A DNA stretch of 64,000 bases from NCBI GenBank assembly GCA_964016985.1, contig OZ024835.1, positions 1,743,501 to 1,807,500 of the forward strand, read 5' to 3'. A program made the translations under genes and the position numbers. The DNA is from Anodontia alba. Its lineage: Eukaryota > Mollusca > Bivalvia > Lucinida > Lucinidae. The notes below the pieces were generated by a model that was not told where the DNA came from, did no database searches, and worked only from the letters and a program-made list of their open reading frames with translations. Shown here in pieces: positions 32,743-44,900 of this stretch. Every line of letters begins with the position of its first letter. Positions within the stretch are counted from its first letter, which is position 1.

Positions 32743-33193
32743 TTTTGCTTTGAAGATTAAGACCTGTGTGACCTTACGTGAAATACTAAGCCGTATTTTC
32801 AGGATAAGAAATTTTCATTTTCAACCACAGCCAGGTACAAGGTTGTCAGGTTCATTAAATTGCCATACAGTAATCTCATTACTAAAAATAATGTTTTGAT
32901 ATAATGATTATGATGCTGATTTCAGATTCAATGACACATCACTTATGAAGGTCATTTGCATGAATCTTTTGAAATAATACAAAACAAGTGTAAATCCTGT
33001 CAAAACTTAATGGGAAAGACAACATTAACAAAGAATTCAACTGCAAAGAAAGACCTTTACAAATGCATTTTGATACAAACTGGATCGAAATCCAACATAA
33101 ACAAAGGAAGTTTATGATGTCTGAATATTTCAAAACCACTATCAAGGGTGTCGCCATTTTGATTATTTAACTAGGTTCTAAATATTTCAAATA

Positions 33194-33394
33194 ATAACCC
33201 TTGCCATGCTGAATAAATTAAGATGCCACACCCATTTCTAATTTTCAGTCAATCAGTCTATTTAATCCAGATTGTTGATATAAATTCACATATTTAATGG
33301 CAAACAGTGCAGATCCAGATCAGAAGCCAACTGATCTGGAACTTCACTGTTTGCAAAGGCAGGACATAGCTGGGTTCAAAAGGACAAGGGTTAA
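33194..33394. repeat. PB-1 element
   Basis: TAACCCTTGCCATGCTGAA to GGTTCAAAAGGACAAGGGTTAA, with a 14-bp shortening of the hairpin. Confidence 0.7.
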
Positions 33395-33763
33395 ACTCTT
33401 TTTTTTCTAACAGAAAATCCAGTTATTTTTCAAGCAAAATCAAAAAGCTATATGCACACAGAGGTAAATATTGTTGCAAATATTATATTTAGGTTTTACA
33501 TATCTAACAGCCAAAAGTCTCATTAGATATTTGCAATGGTTGCAGCTATAGCAGCAGTTTTGATATCATCAAACTTTGATAACTATATCTGATTTTGATC
33601 CAGTTTGCATCAAAATGCATGGTTTGTCAAAATCTTTCATCTCTGGTGATTCTTCACCAAACTTGCTTCTCTCTGTAGCATAATTTCCTCATAATCTACA
33701 CTGTTTTCTAATAAAACAAGGAAATGCTTATTAGATACCCACTAATTTTTTTTATTTGTATTG

Positions 33764-34060
33764 TGGTTTTATGGCCCAGTCAACCTAAATGGGGTCATGT
33801 CGAGCGCAGTCAGTTTGCCTAATGACACCTTTACAGGGCAGGCTTAGTCCTCTAAGTGGTTAATCAGTATTGTGCACATTCTTTTGCCAGAAAAGATACC
33901 CCCCCCACATAACATAACCAAAACATAACGGACGGACAGACAGACAAAGTGAGAACAGTATACTCCCCCACCCCGCTTAAACACAGTTTGCAGGGGGTAT
34001 AAATAAACAGAAGACTATCAACTTCAGGAATCTGACTATACCCCACCACAGTCAATTTTT
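33764..34060 (-). mobile_element. SINE-A fragment followed by a CAGGGGGTATA repeat
   Basis: 33764-33893 is a reversed SINE-A tail and body. It is cut at TTTTGCCAGAAA, and a GGACGGACAGACAGAC / TTTGCAGGGGGTATA repeat follows to ~34060. Confidence 0.55.
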
Positions 34061-34295
34061 ATATCACAGTATGGCCTGTAAGTCTTTACATTTTGTAAGT
34101 TTGATTATATCTGCTGAGAAGAGGGACTCTAAATAATTGTGCCACAAGACACAACCCTTACTGCACATGATGAGATTAGTCTGCACAGAATAATAAAGTG
34201 ATAAAGGCCTTCATGTCACCTTACAGTATCATAACTTTCTGTAGAATATACTGAGAAACACAGAAGAGCATGATCAGCCGTACCTCCAGATATTT

Positions 34296-34432
34296 GGCGG
34301 TATCCACAGAAGGTTTTTCTTTTCAAAAAACATTGTGGGTTCTCATTAGAAGCACCTCACTGAGGTGCTTCTAATGAGTACCCACACTGTATGTTTTTAT
34401 GGAAAAATAAGAAAAACCCGAAAAAGGTCTAA
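34296..34432. repeat. FB-1 foldback
   Basis: TTCTCATTAGAAGCACCTCAC pairs with GAGGTGCTTCTAATGAGTAC; outer arms TTTTTCTTTTC.. and AATAAGAAAAA. Confidence 0.65.
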
Positions 34433-34545
34433 TTGGAGCTTTGGATCAGACTATGCAAAATATGCAGACTGACCTAGGCTTTTACCGTTCAGCAATAAAA
34501 AAAAAAGAGCCCTTTTCTCACAATGCTACAACAGCAAGGTCAATG

Positions 34546-34754
34546 TTAACCATTGTCCTGCTAAATAAAGATGCCATGCCCTTTTCAAATTTTCAGCCAA
34601 TCAGATTACTTGATCCAAATTGTTGATATAAATTCACATACTGCATGGCAAACAGTGTAGATACAAATCAGTTGGAAGCTTAGAAGCCAACTGATCTGGA
34701 TCTACACTGTTTGCAAAGGCAGGGTATATCTGGGTTCAGCATGTCAAGGGTTAA
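34546..34754. repeat. PB-1 element
   Basis: TTAACCATTGTCCTGCTAAA to GTTCAGCATGTCAAGGGTTAA. It lies about 150 bp downstream of the ERGIC3 stop, so is probably in its 3' UTR. Confidence 0.65.
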
Positions 34755-34907
34755 TTTGAATGAAATGTCAAGCTGTATTTTCTGAAAAAAAAAAAAAATA
34801 ACATAAATATTCAGTGTCCTCTGCTGTCATCTGTATCAAGGTCAAGGTTAATTTGATTTCTTCCAGATCACTAAAACAGTAAAATAATCTCTAAATAATA
34901 ATATCTG

Positions 34908-34987
34908 TCACGTTGCTTTTCCCAATTCTATCTTTTTCTGTAGAGCTCTAGCTGAGTGGTATATCATGGAATCTATCAAACCTGCCA
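34908..34987 (-). CDS. ERGIC3: ERGIC3 last coding exon
   Basis: 80 nt: completes a Val codon, 25 codons ([16 protein letters not shown] inside), TGA at 34910-34908. Acceptor CTATTTTTCAG. A 20-bp minisatellite begins ~25 bp upstream of the acceptor. Confidence 0.95.
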
Positions 34988-37900
34988 CTGAAAAATAGAA
35001 AGAAGACAAACTGTGAGACCCACAGGCAAACTGTGAGACCCACAGGCAAACTATGAGACCCACAGACAATTTATGAGACCAACAGGCAAACTATGAGACC
35101 CACAGGCAAACTATGAGACCCATAGGCAAACTATGAGACCCACAGGCAAACTATGAGATCCACAGGCAAACTATGACTACAGACAAACTATGAGACCCAC
35201 AGGCAAACTGAGACCCACAGGCAAACTATGCGACCCAAAGGCAAACTATGAGACCCACAGGCAAACTATGAGACCCACAGACAAACTATGAGACCCACAG
35301 ACAAACTATGAGACCCACAGACAAACTATGAGACCCACAGACAAACTATGAGACCCACAGGCAAATTATGAGACCTACAGGCAAACTATGAGACCCACAG
35401 ACAAACTATGAAACCCACAGGGGAGTAGGATATTGGGATTGAAATCTTAACCCTAGTCCTGCTGAACCCAGATATACCCTGTCTTTGAAAACAGTGTAGA
35501 TCCAGATCTGAAGAAGCCAACTGATCTGGATCTGCAGTGTTTGCCATTAAGTATGTGAATTTATATCAACAATCCAGATCAAGTAATCTGATTGGCGAAA
35601 ATTAAAAGTAGGCGTGGCATCTTAATTTATTCAGCAGGACAAGGGTTAAAGCATATAACATAAGACACTGAGTAGCTTTGACAGATCCACATGCCTTTAG
35701 GTGGTTCAACTAAACTTCTTGTGACAAAGCATAATATCATGTTGTATCATGTTATACTTCCTTCATTTACAATTCACAAAGTATGTATGGCAAAAGGAAA
35801 TTCAAAGGTATACAATATTGCTAAAAAATACCTGACTCAAAAATCTAATACCATATGTACATCTTCAGGTCATAAGAAGAAAAAAAATACAAAATTTCAG
35901 ATTTGCAAATGCAACTTCTAAGTCCAAAAGAGCTGCAATTCTGTCAAAAATGGCTGAAACAAAAATCCAAAATGCACATGCACATATTCATATAATAGTA
36001 CTGGAACATGCAAACTCTCAAAAGAATCCTTTAATAGATATAGCCGTAGTTCATGACATAAGCACATGCACATATTCATATAATAGTACTGGAACATGCA
36101 AACTCTCAAAAGAATCCTTTAATAGATATAGCCGTAGTTCATGACATAAGCACATGCACATATTCATATAATAGTACTGGAACATGCAAACTCTCAAAAG
36201 AATCCTTTAATAGATATAGCCGTAGTTCAAGGCATAAGCTTCGAAAATAGAAATTTAGACTGGCTCCAGTCTAGTGACAAAATAATTTTTCTGGTAATCT
36301 GTTTAGTAATCCACTAAAACAAAACCAAAGTAATATCATGACTATAGAGGCGGGTCACTAGAGACTGGTGAAATCCACAGAGTCTTATGTAATGCATAAA
36401 ATTGGCTTAAGTGCTTTAATGGTTTATCATCATGGATATGTTGATATAACCCCAGCAGGGAACTCTTAATGGTCTGTGAAAAATTAGATTTATATCTTTA
36501 CAGGAATCAGCCTGTGGTCAGCTGTTGTTAAGGTCAGCTGATGTGTAATCTTTTATTTCAGAATGTCTGAAGTTTCTACTGGTCTTAATATTCATGTACA
36601 TGAAAACTGTGTAGACCTATGCCTCCCTGCGTCTTTGGACAAACTGGCATATGAAATAATTTTTACTGGTGACTGTAGACATTCTAGAAATTACATAATT
36701 ATTTTAGCAAGTCATTGACTAGGTAATTTGGTGATTTTGTCCAAGTTTGGATTAATATTGTTATCATAATTATTACCGCTGTTAGTGTTGTTGTTATTAT
36801 TGTTTTTGTCTCTTTTTTTTTTTTTTTTTTTTTTTTCAATAGTACCGCTGTTAGTGTTGTTGTTATTGTTTTTTTGGTGTTTTTTTTTTTTTTTTTTTTG
36901 TTTTTTTTATCTATATATATAGTATATCTACTATATCTTTAGATATTTAAAAATGATATTATTTTCTTAGGACAGTCTGTCCAATACTTTAAGTATAAAT
37001 CATATTCTACTGTATCCATTTATTTGATGTAAGTAGGCATCTGATCTGGGTCTACACTATAAGCTCAGGACTGTCTGTCAAATATTTAGGGTATTCTACA
37101 GTATCCATTTATTTAATGTAAGTGGGCATCTGATCTTGGTATTTATTGTTAGGTCAGGACTGTCTGTTCAATACTTTGAATGGGTTTTATAAAGTATCTG
37201 GGTCTACACTGCTATATAGCTTAGGACTGTCTGTCAAATTCTTAGGATATCTACGGTATTCTACAGTATACATTTAATAGATCTAAGGTGGGGTCTTATG
37301 TGGGTCCAGACTGTTAGCTCAGGACTGTCTGTCCAATACTTAGGGTATATACGGCATTGTAGAGTATACATTTATCAGATATTAGGTGGTGTCTAATCTG
37401 GGTCTTCGTTGTTAGATCAGATATCTGTCCAATACTTAGGATGTATACAGTATTCTATAGTATTCATTTATTATTTATTATTTATTATTAGATGTAAGTG
37501 GGCATCTGGTCTGGGTCTACTATTAGCTCAGGACTATCTGTTCAATACTGAGGGGATATACGGTATTCTACAGTATCCATTTATTAGATGTTAGGTCGCA
37601 TCTATCTGGGTCTGCACTCTCTGTCCATTACATGTACTTAGGGTATATACGGTATTGTACCATATCTATTGTTTTGATGTAAGGTGGGGTCTGATCTATT
37701 TCTACAGTTAGTTCAGGACTATCTGTCCAATCCTTAGGGTATATACTGTATTCTACAGTATCCCAGGGCAAAAGATAAGGGGAGTATCCGAGTAAAATAC
37801 CCATATGTTTTGAGCAAATATTCAATTATTTTAAAAATTTGGGTATTGATACCCAATTGATTTGACAGAGTACCCAATTACTTCCAAATTCAAGGGTGAA

Positions 37901-40900
37901 AATTAAAGTTTCAAGGCCAGAAAAGCATATGATTACTGTTTTGTATTATGATTACTGCACATAATAGTTGTTTTTACTCTTCATACAACAAATGATATCA
38001 TAGAATTAATACCTGGTATAATGAAATACTATGTTTTTAATACCCAGATTAGGCTTTTTTGCGCTCTTTCTTTCTGTTTTATAAGTTTTACCCAATTAAT
38101 TTTCTTTTTGTGGGGTATCTTTACTCAAACCGAAAAATGAAAATATGATTTTACCCAGTGTATTAAATTTTGTTGGGGTTAAATAGCCAAATGCCCTCAA
38201 AATTATCTGTTGCTCTGGTATCCATTTATTAGATGTAAGGTGGGGTCTGATCTAGCTCTACAGTTAGCTCAGGACTATCTGTCCAATCCTTAGGGTATAT
38301 ACCGTATTCTATAGTATCCATTTATTAGATGTAAGGCGGGGTCCGATCTAGCTCTACTGTTAGCTCAGGACTATCCGTCTGATCCTTAGGGTATATACCG
38401 TATTCTACAGTATCCATTTATTAGATGTAAGGTGGGGTCTGATCTAGTTCTACTTTAGCTCAGGACTATCTGTCCAATCCTTAGGGTATATACCGTATTC
38501 TACAGTATCCATTTATTAGATGTAAGGCGGGGTCCGATCTAGCTCTACTGTTAGCTCAGGACTATCCGTCCGATCCTTTGGGTATATACCGTAGTCTACA
38601 GTATCCATTTATTAGATGTAAGGTGGGGTCTGATCTAGTTCTACTGTTAGCTCAGGACTATCTGTCCAATCCATAGGGTATATACTGTATTCTACAGTAT
38701 CCATTTATTAGATGTAAGGTGGGGTCTGATCTGGGTCTACACTGTTAACTCAGGACTGTCTGTCGAAGTCTTCGGATATATACGGTGTTCTACAGTTTCC
38801 ATTTATAAGATGTAAGTAGCGTCTGATCTGGCTCTACACTGTTAGCTCAGGACTGTCTATCCAATTCTTAGGGTATAAATGGTACTCTACAGTATCCGTT
38901 TATAAGATGTAAGATGGCTTCTGAACTGGGTCTACCCTGTTAACTGAGGACTGTCTGTCCCATTCTTAGAGTATATACGGTATTCTACAGTATCCATTTA
39001 TTACATGTAAGGTGGCGTCTGACCTGGCTCTACATTGTTAGCTCAGGACTGTCTGTCGAAGTCTTTGGATATATACGGTATTCTACAATTTCCATTTATT
39101 AGATGTAAGGTGGTGTCTGATCTGAGTCTACACTGTTAGCTCAGGAATGTCTGTCCCATTCTTAGGGTATATACCGTATTCTACAGTATCCATTTATTAC
39201 CTGTAAGGTGTTGTCTGATATGGGTCTACACTGTTAGCTCAGGACTGTTTGTCTAATTCTTAGAGTTAATGGTATTCTACAGTGTCCATTTATTTGATGT
39301 AAGTAGCGTCTGATCTGGGTCTACAGTGTTAGCTCAGGACTATCTGTCCAATACTTATGGAATATACGGTATTATATAGTATCCATTTATTAGATGTGAT
39401 GTCTGATCTATGACTACACTTTATCACAAGACTGTTTGTCTAATACTTAGGGTATGTACCATTTTCTACAGTATCCATTTTTAGATAAGGAGTAAGGTGG
39501 CATGAAAGCCCTGAACAGACTGGCGATATTCCGCTACCTGTAGCAGAGCAAAATATTACATTCTGTCCTTTTAATTATGCACAGTAAATACTTCTTTGGT
39601 TCTCTGATTTCTTCATATGTTAATTGTTGATGTCCAAATAATAATAACTCTTCCATTTATAAAATATCTGAAAATTCCCATAAAAAAGATTTTATGAAAT
39701 TTGTTTATTTGTTGTTTTTTTTTGTTTGTTTTTTTCCCCTATGATATTTTATTACCAGTATATATAACACATAACCACATAACCCTTAACTGCAGAGGAC
39801 AACAGTGTTTTTTTTTTTTTTTTTTTTTTTTAATTTTTTTATAGAAAATAAGTCTTGACATTTCATGTGAAGCTGATGATTTATGAAACGTCAAGACTTA
39901 TTTTCTATGGAAAAAAAATATAGAATGTCATCTGCCACAATTTTACTTGGTGCAAAACACTATCTAACAAAGTCAGTTCATGGTTTAAGATTTTTGTGTA
40001 AGAAGCACAAGCACAAAGTTATAAATAAATCAGTGTGATAAATTATTATAGCATGTGCCATTAGTTTGGAGGAACTTTGCTAAGAGGTTAAACTGTTAAG
40101 AATTTATTATCCAGCTAGCAGGTTGGACAAGACTGGAACTCACCAGTCTCTAGTGACCAGCCTTTATAGTCATGATATTTTTTTGGTTCTATCTTAGTGG
40201 ATAATCAAACAGGATTTTGTGAAAAATATTTAGTCACTGGAGACTGGAGCCAGTCTAATAGAAATTCTGCGTCAAAAACGGCTGTAACTACCATATTCAA
40301 TCTAATTACCGCACATACCCCTACAAGCGCACAGTCAAGCAATTCCGTAGTCTTCAGATTACAGCCTGTGTACTTTTTGTCTACTTCTTTAAAAAGGCAT
40401 ATGTTGTGGGTACTCATCTGTATTGCATTGACTTGTCCCACAACATATACCTCTATAAAGAAAATCAGAAAAAAATCACATAATTTACCTAACCATACTT
40501 TTCCTGGGCAGGCTTAGTGCTCTAAGCTGTTAACCAGTACTTGTGCACATTTGTTTGCCAAAAACTGTCAACTGCCTGTCTTGAATCAGCAGAAGAGAGA
40601 AAATGACTAAAGTAAATATTTAATGATGATGATGATGATCATCATCATCATCATGACCATCATCATCATTATCGTATTTTTTATTAACATGCAGGTACAG
40701 GGACAACATCCACATCAGTGGGCCCCCTTCCAGGTAGCTGGCTTGATGCATGCATGGCAGATCGATCTCCACAAAAGAATGTTGCTGGACCCAGCAGGGA
40801 TCGAATCTGCAATCTCAGATAAATTCACAGACAACAGACTATCCATCTGGAAAACATAATACCTGGCCATTATTGTGCAGTAGGGTACAAACATGAGTAT

Positions 40901-41823
40901 AAAGTGGGGTGGGCACAGTGAGCAGGTAGACAATAAATTTAATTCTAGGACTTACCAGTAAATATTCCACCTATAATTGCACAAACTCCAGTAAGGAAAT
41001 GCATAAAAGATCTGAAACAGAGATAAACACAATAATTATATCATTGTCAACAATAAAAATAAATTTTACATTTGTACTGTATCATAAATAAACTTGCCTA
41101 ACATTATGATTATGCACACTGTGAATGGAGAGCTCCAGATAAGGTGTCATTTGTGGTGATTATTTAGGATATATACTGTACCGTTATTTACCATTTACCT
41201 TTGTCATGCTATAAATAAATCAAGATGCCACGCCCACTTCTAATTGCCAATCAATCAGATTACTTGATCCAATTTGTTGATACATACTGAATGGCAAACA
41301 GTGAAGATCCAGATCAGTTGGCTTCTTCAGAAGCCAACTGATCTGGATCTACACTGTTTGCAAAGGCTTGGGGTATCTGGGCTCAGCAGGAACAGGGATA
41401 ATATTAAAATCCCTTACAAAACTTGTCCTATAATTTTAGCAAATATTTTTTACTCCTTTTAGGTGTGTCTAACACTGCTGATACATCCTTTTATGGCCCA
41501 TAAAACCCAATGGGGTCATGTCTGTCGAGCACGTTCAGTTTACCTAACCACACTTTTACTGAGCAGGCTTAGTCCTCTAAGTGGTTAACCAGTATTGTGC
41601 ACATTCTTTTGCCTGAAATTGACAACTATGGGTTACATCCTTAACTATTAGTTATCTTCTGTAAGAGGATAAACAGAATAGAAGTGCATGCTTATCTCAG
41701 CAAACACTGTCTGCGGCTATCAAAGAAAAGCATTTTATGACTTGCTCTTTTTGTGTACTCATTACAAATTTCTAAAGTAACTTAACTCCTAAAATCTAAA
41801 CTACCACTCAAAATTGCAGCTGA

Positions 41824-41900
<77 letters not shown>

Positions 41901-44900
41901 TTTTTCTTCTTCTTTTCTTTTTTTCCCATTTTTCAGAGAATAAGGCCCGGCATTTTGAATGAATTGTCTAGGAATGACAAGCCTTACTTTCTTAAAAAAA
42001 AAAAACAAAAAACAAAAACAACTTCAAGCTGCTGTTAAGTGACAAAGCTCAAAAATGAAAGTCCTATTCTGGTTTTTGTATGCTAGGACTTACTTCAAAT
42101 CTTCTGTTAACATTTTAAACACTTAGCACTCTGGGTAAAATTTCCAGCAGATGACATATTGAAATACTTCTTATTTTTCTGAGAAAACTGATTTTGATAT
42201 TTCATGCAAATGGAGACAATTTGCATGAAATATCAAAGTCAGTTTTGGGGGTCCAATGGAGACAACTTGCAAAGAATTTCAAAACCTTTTTTCTAAGAAA
42301 AATATCACCAATTTGTTATCTGCTGAATTTACACAGAGATCTGTAATGGTTAATTTATCCAGTATGAATTAACCCTTGTCCTGCTGAGCCCGGATATACC
42401 CTGCCTTTGCAAATAGTGAAGATCCAGATCAGTTGGCTTCTGAAGAAGCCAACTGATCTGGATCTGCACTGTTTGCCATGAAGTATGTGAATTTATAGCA
42501 ATAATTCGGATCAAGCAATCTGACTGGCTGAAAATTAGAAGTGGGTGTGACATCTTACTTTATTCAGCATGACAAGGGTTAATGATACAGCTGACTCTTG
42601 TTATCTCAAACTGCTGTTTAAAAGTTAAAGACCAACAAAATAATGAAAAGTGGTTCATTTTGGTCTCTGTTTCCTTGCATTTCAACTTTTATCACTAACT
42701 ACAGATATCTCAAAGCGATGGTTCCGGTTGCATGAAGTTTGTGGTTCTGAGAGTTGGCTGTACCTTTAAACACTCAAACTTTTGTGTATATTAGGACAGC
42801 AGTTCACATCAATGAAACAAAATGGGGAAAAAAAACACAAAACACCAACCTTTGTTTTTCTGTGTATTTTACCATCATGGGAGATAACTCATACATAACA
42901 AACACTCCTGGTAATCCTGTTTCACCCATCAAACCTACTACCTTGGAATGCTTTGTTACTGAAAATTGGTTTGTAAAAACAGTCTGAAAAGAAATAACAT
43001 ATGTTGTACTATCTTTAGCATCTATTGCCTTTTGGCTAAGAAGCAGTTTGACCATTATCTGCACTGTTTACCATTTAGCCTGGCCCTGAGGTTATAAAAC
43101 TTTTTTCATGCTCAACTCAGCTGAGCATGAAATTTTCTCTGCTAATAAATATGAAAATGCCAACAATAGTTGGCATTTTCATATTTATTAGCAGAGAAAT
43201 TTTCATGCTCAGCTATGTTTAGAAGAAAGCTTTTGGCACTGTTAGTAATTTGAGATTTATTAGCATGAAAAATTTCATGCTCAGTTGAGTTGAGCACGAA
43301 AAAAGTTTTATAACCTCGGGGCCTGGACTTTTTCCATAGTGACATAACTGCTAAGATCCAAAATAAAAAACTAAACAACCATGTTACATCCAAACAATTT
43401 TTTTTCTATATAATCTATACATTTTTGTTTGGTCATAAATGGTCATTTTTCAAGTTGAGGTTTTAAGATCCAGTCAACCAATTAGAGTCATGTTGAGCTG
43501 GTTAATTACCTAACCACACTTTTTCTGAGCAGGCTTACTCTGTTAAATGATTAACCAGTACTTGTACACATTCTTTAACCAGAAACTGACAACTGTCCTT
43601 CTTGAATCAGTGGACGGGAGAAAATATTTCATGATCAATCACAGAAAATATTTCAAGATCAATAGTCATGATTACATAGCAACAGATAAGGCACTTTTTT
43701 CATCCAATAAATGCTGATATCTTCCTTATTTCTCAACAAAAACATATGTTGTGGTTACTCATTAGAAGCGCCTCGGCCAGTGGGTACTCATTAGAAGCGC
43801 CTCGGCCAGGCGCTTCTAATGAGTACCCACAACATGTTTTCGTCGAGAAATAAGAAAAATATTATGTGGATACCCCCTCTTATCTGTTGCTATGGTCATG
43901 AAAGAATGTTGTCTGGTTTGGCAGGGATCAAACGCACAACCTCCATATCACCAGTCCCTTGTGCATCCCACTGAGCTGCTGCAGCCAGCCTCAGCAGCCA
44001 GCCAGCACGTGAGCCCACCATGATAAAATGTTCCTTACAACCAAGGAAGACTTAGATTAGACTGCACATACAAACAGGCTGATCAGTCTTTGCTATGCAC
44101 TTAAAGATGCTCCAGTTCTTTGGTTATCCACAAAGCACCTAGCACTGACTGATCAAACAGCACAGATACCCATGCTGATCAGAGTGTAAGGGCAGATCCA
44201 GGATGATTTCTGAGTGAACTGATTTGATCAAATTACTGTACCTACTCTACATATTCGGACAGATCAGACCTGAGCAAACAGTTAGACCCAGATCAGACAC
44301 CACAGAATGTGCGCTCTGATCACTACATTGTTTGCAGCTCACCTGGCAATTTTACACACACTCACAGGTAGTAAAATGGACTTGCTGAAGAGAAGGTAAA
44401 AAATAAGGGGTGTGAATATTTAGGGTAAATACTGTATGCCAAATTTATCCAAAAATTTCCCATGGAGATGTAATTTTGAGTCAAAAGGGAGTTCCACTGA
44501 CCCCATCCCTTGCCACACCCCCCCCCCCGCCCCACCCTCAAACCTCCTCTGAATCCATCCCTGGAGTCTTTACTTGTGATGTATGTCACAAGGCACATTT
44601 TTCTCATGCTGCCTCTCATATATCTGTATGTTTCATGTGTATACCGTATTCAATCTAATTACCGCACATACCCCTACAAGCGCACAGTCAAGCAGTTCTG
44701 TAGTCTTCAGATTACAGCCAGTGTACTTTTCATCTACTTCTTTATACAGGCATATGTTATGGGTACCCATTTGAATTGCATCAATTTGTTGATGCAATTC
44801 AAATGAGTACCCACAAATAAGCTTTTATAGAGAAAATCACAAAAAAAACAAAAGAAAAAAAAAGAACAAAAAAAAACAACAAACACATCAACATCATCAA

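Larger units (their letters stand above)
36256..40257. mobile_element. Mutator-like 4.0 kb non-autonomous element with long inverted ends
   Basis: Inverted ends of ~110 bp: TAGACTGGCTCCAGTC at left, GACTGGAGCCAGTCTA at right, with AATATCATGACTATA and GTCACTAGAGACTGGTGA inside both. A perfect 9-bp duplication, ATAGAAATT, flanks it (36247-36255 and 40258-40266). Long inverted ends and 9-bp duplications are the Mutator (MULE) signature. There is no transposase; most of the inside is the 96-bp array. It lies in the last ERGIC3 intron. Confidence 0.8.

Noticed and set aside
35014..35421. CRISPR-like direct repeats
   Set aside because: Units are contiguous 20-mers with no unique spacers, in an animal intron; it is a minisatellite.
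40205..40517. 106-codon open frame
   Set aside because: It spans the end of the Mutator-like element, a TA-3 copy and SINE-A sequence; a composite of repeats.
41808..42038. Open frames encoding YIYIYI/KKKK on both strands
   Set aside because: They are translations of the (TA)n and T tracts in a PB-3 element.
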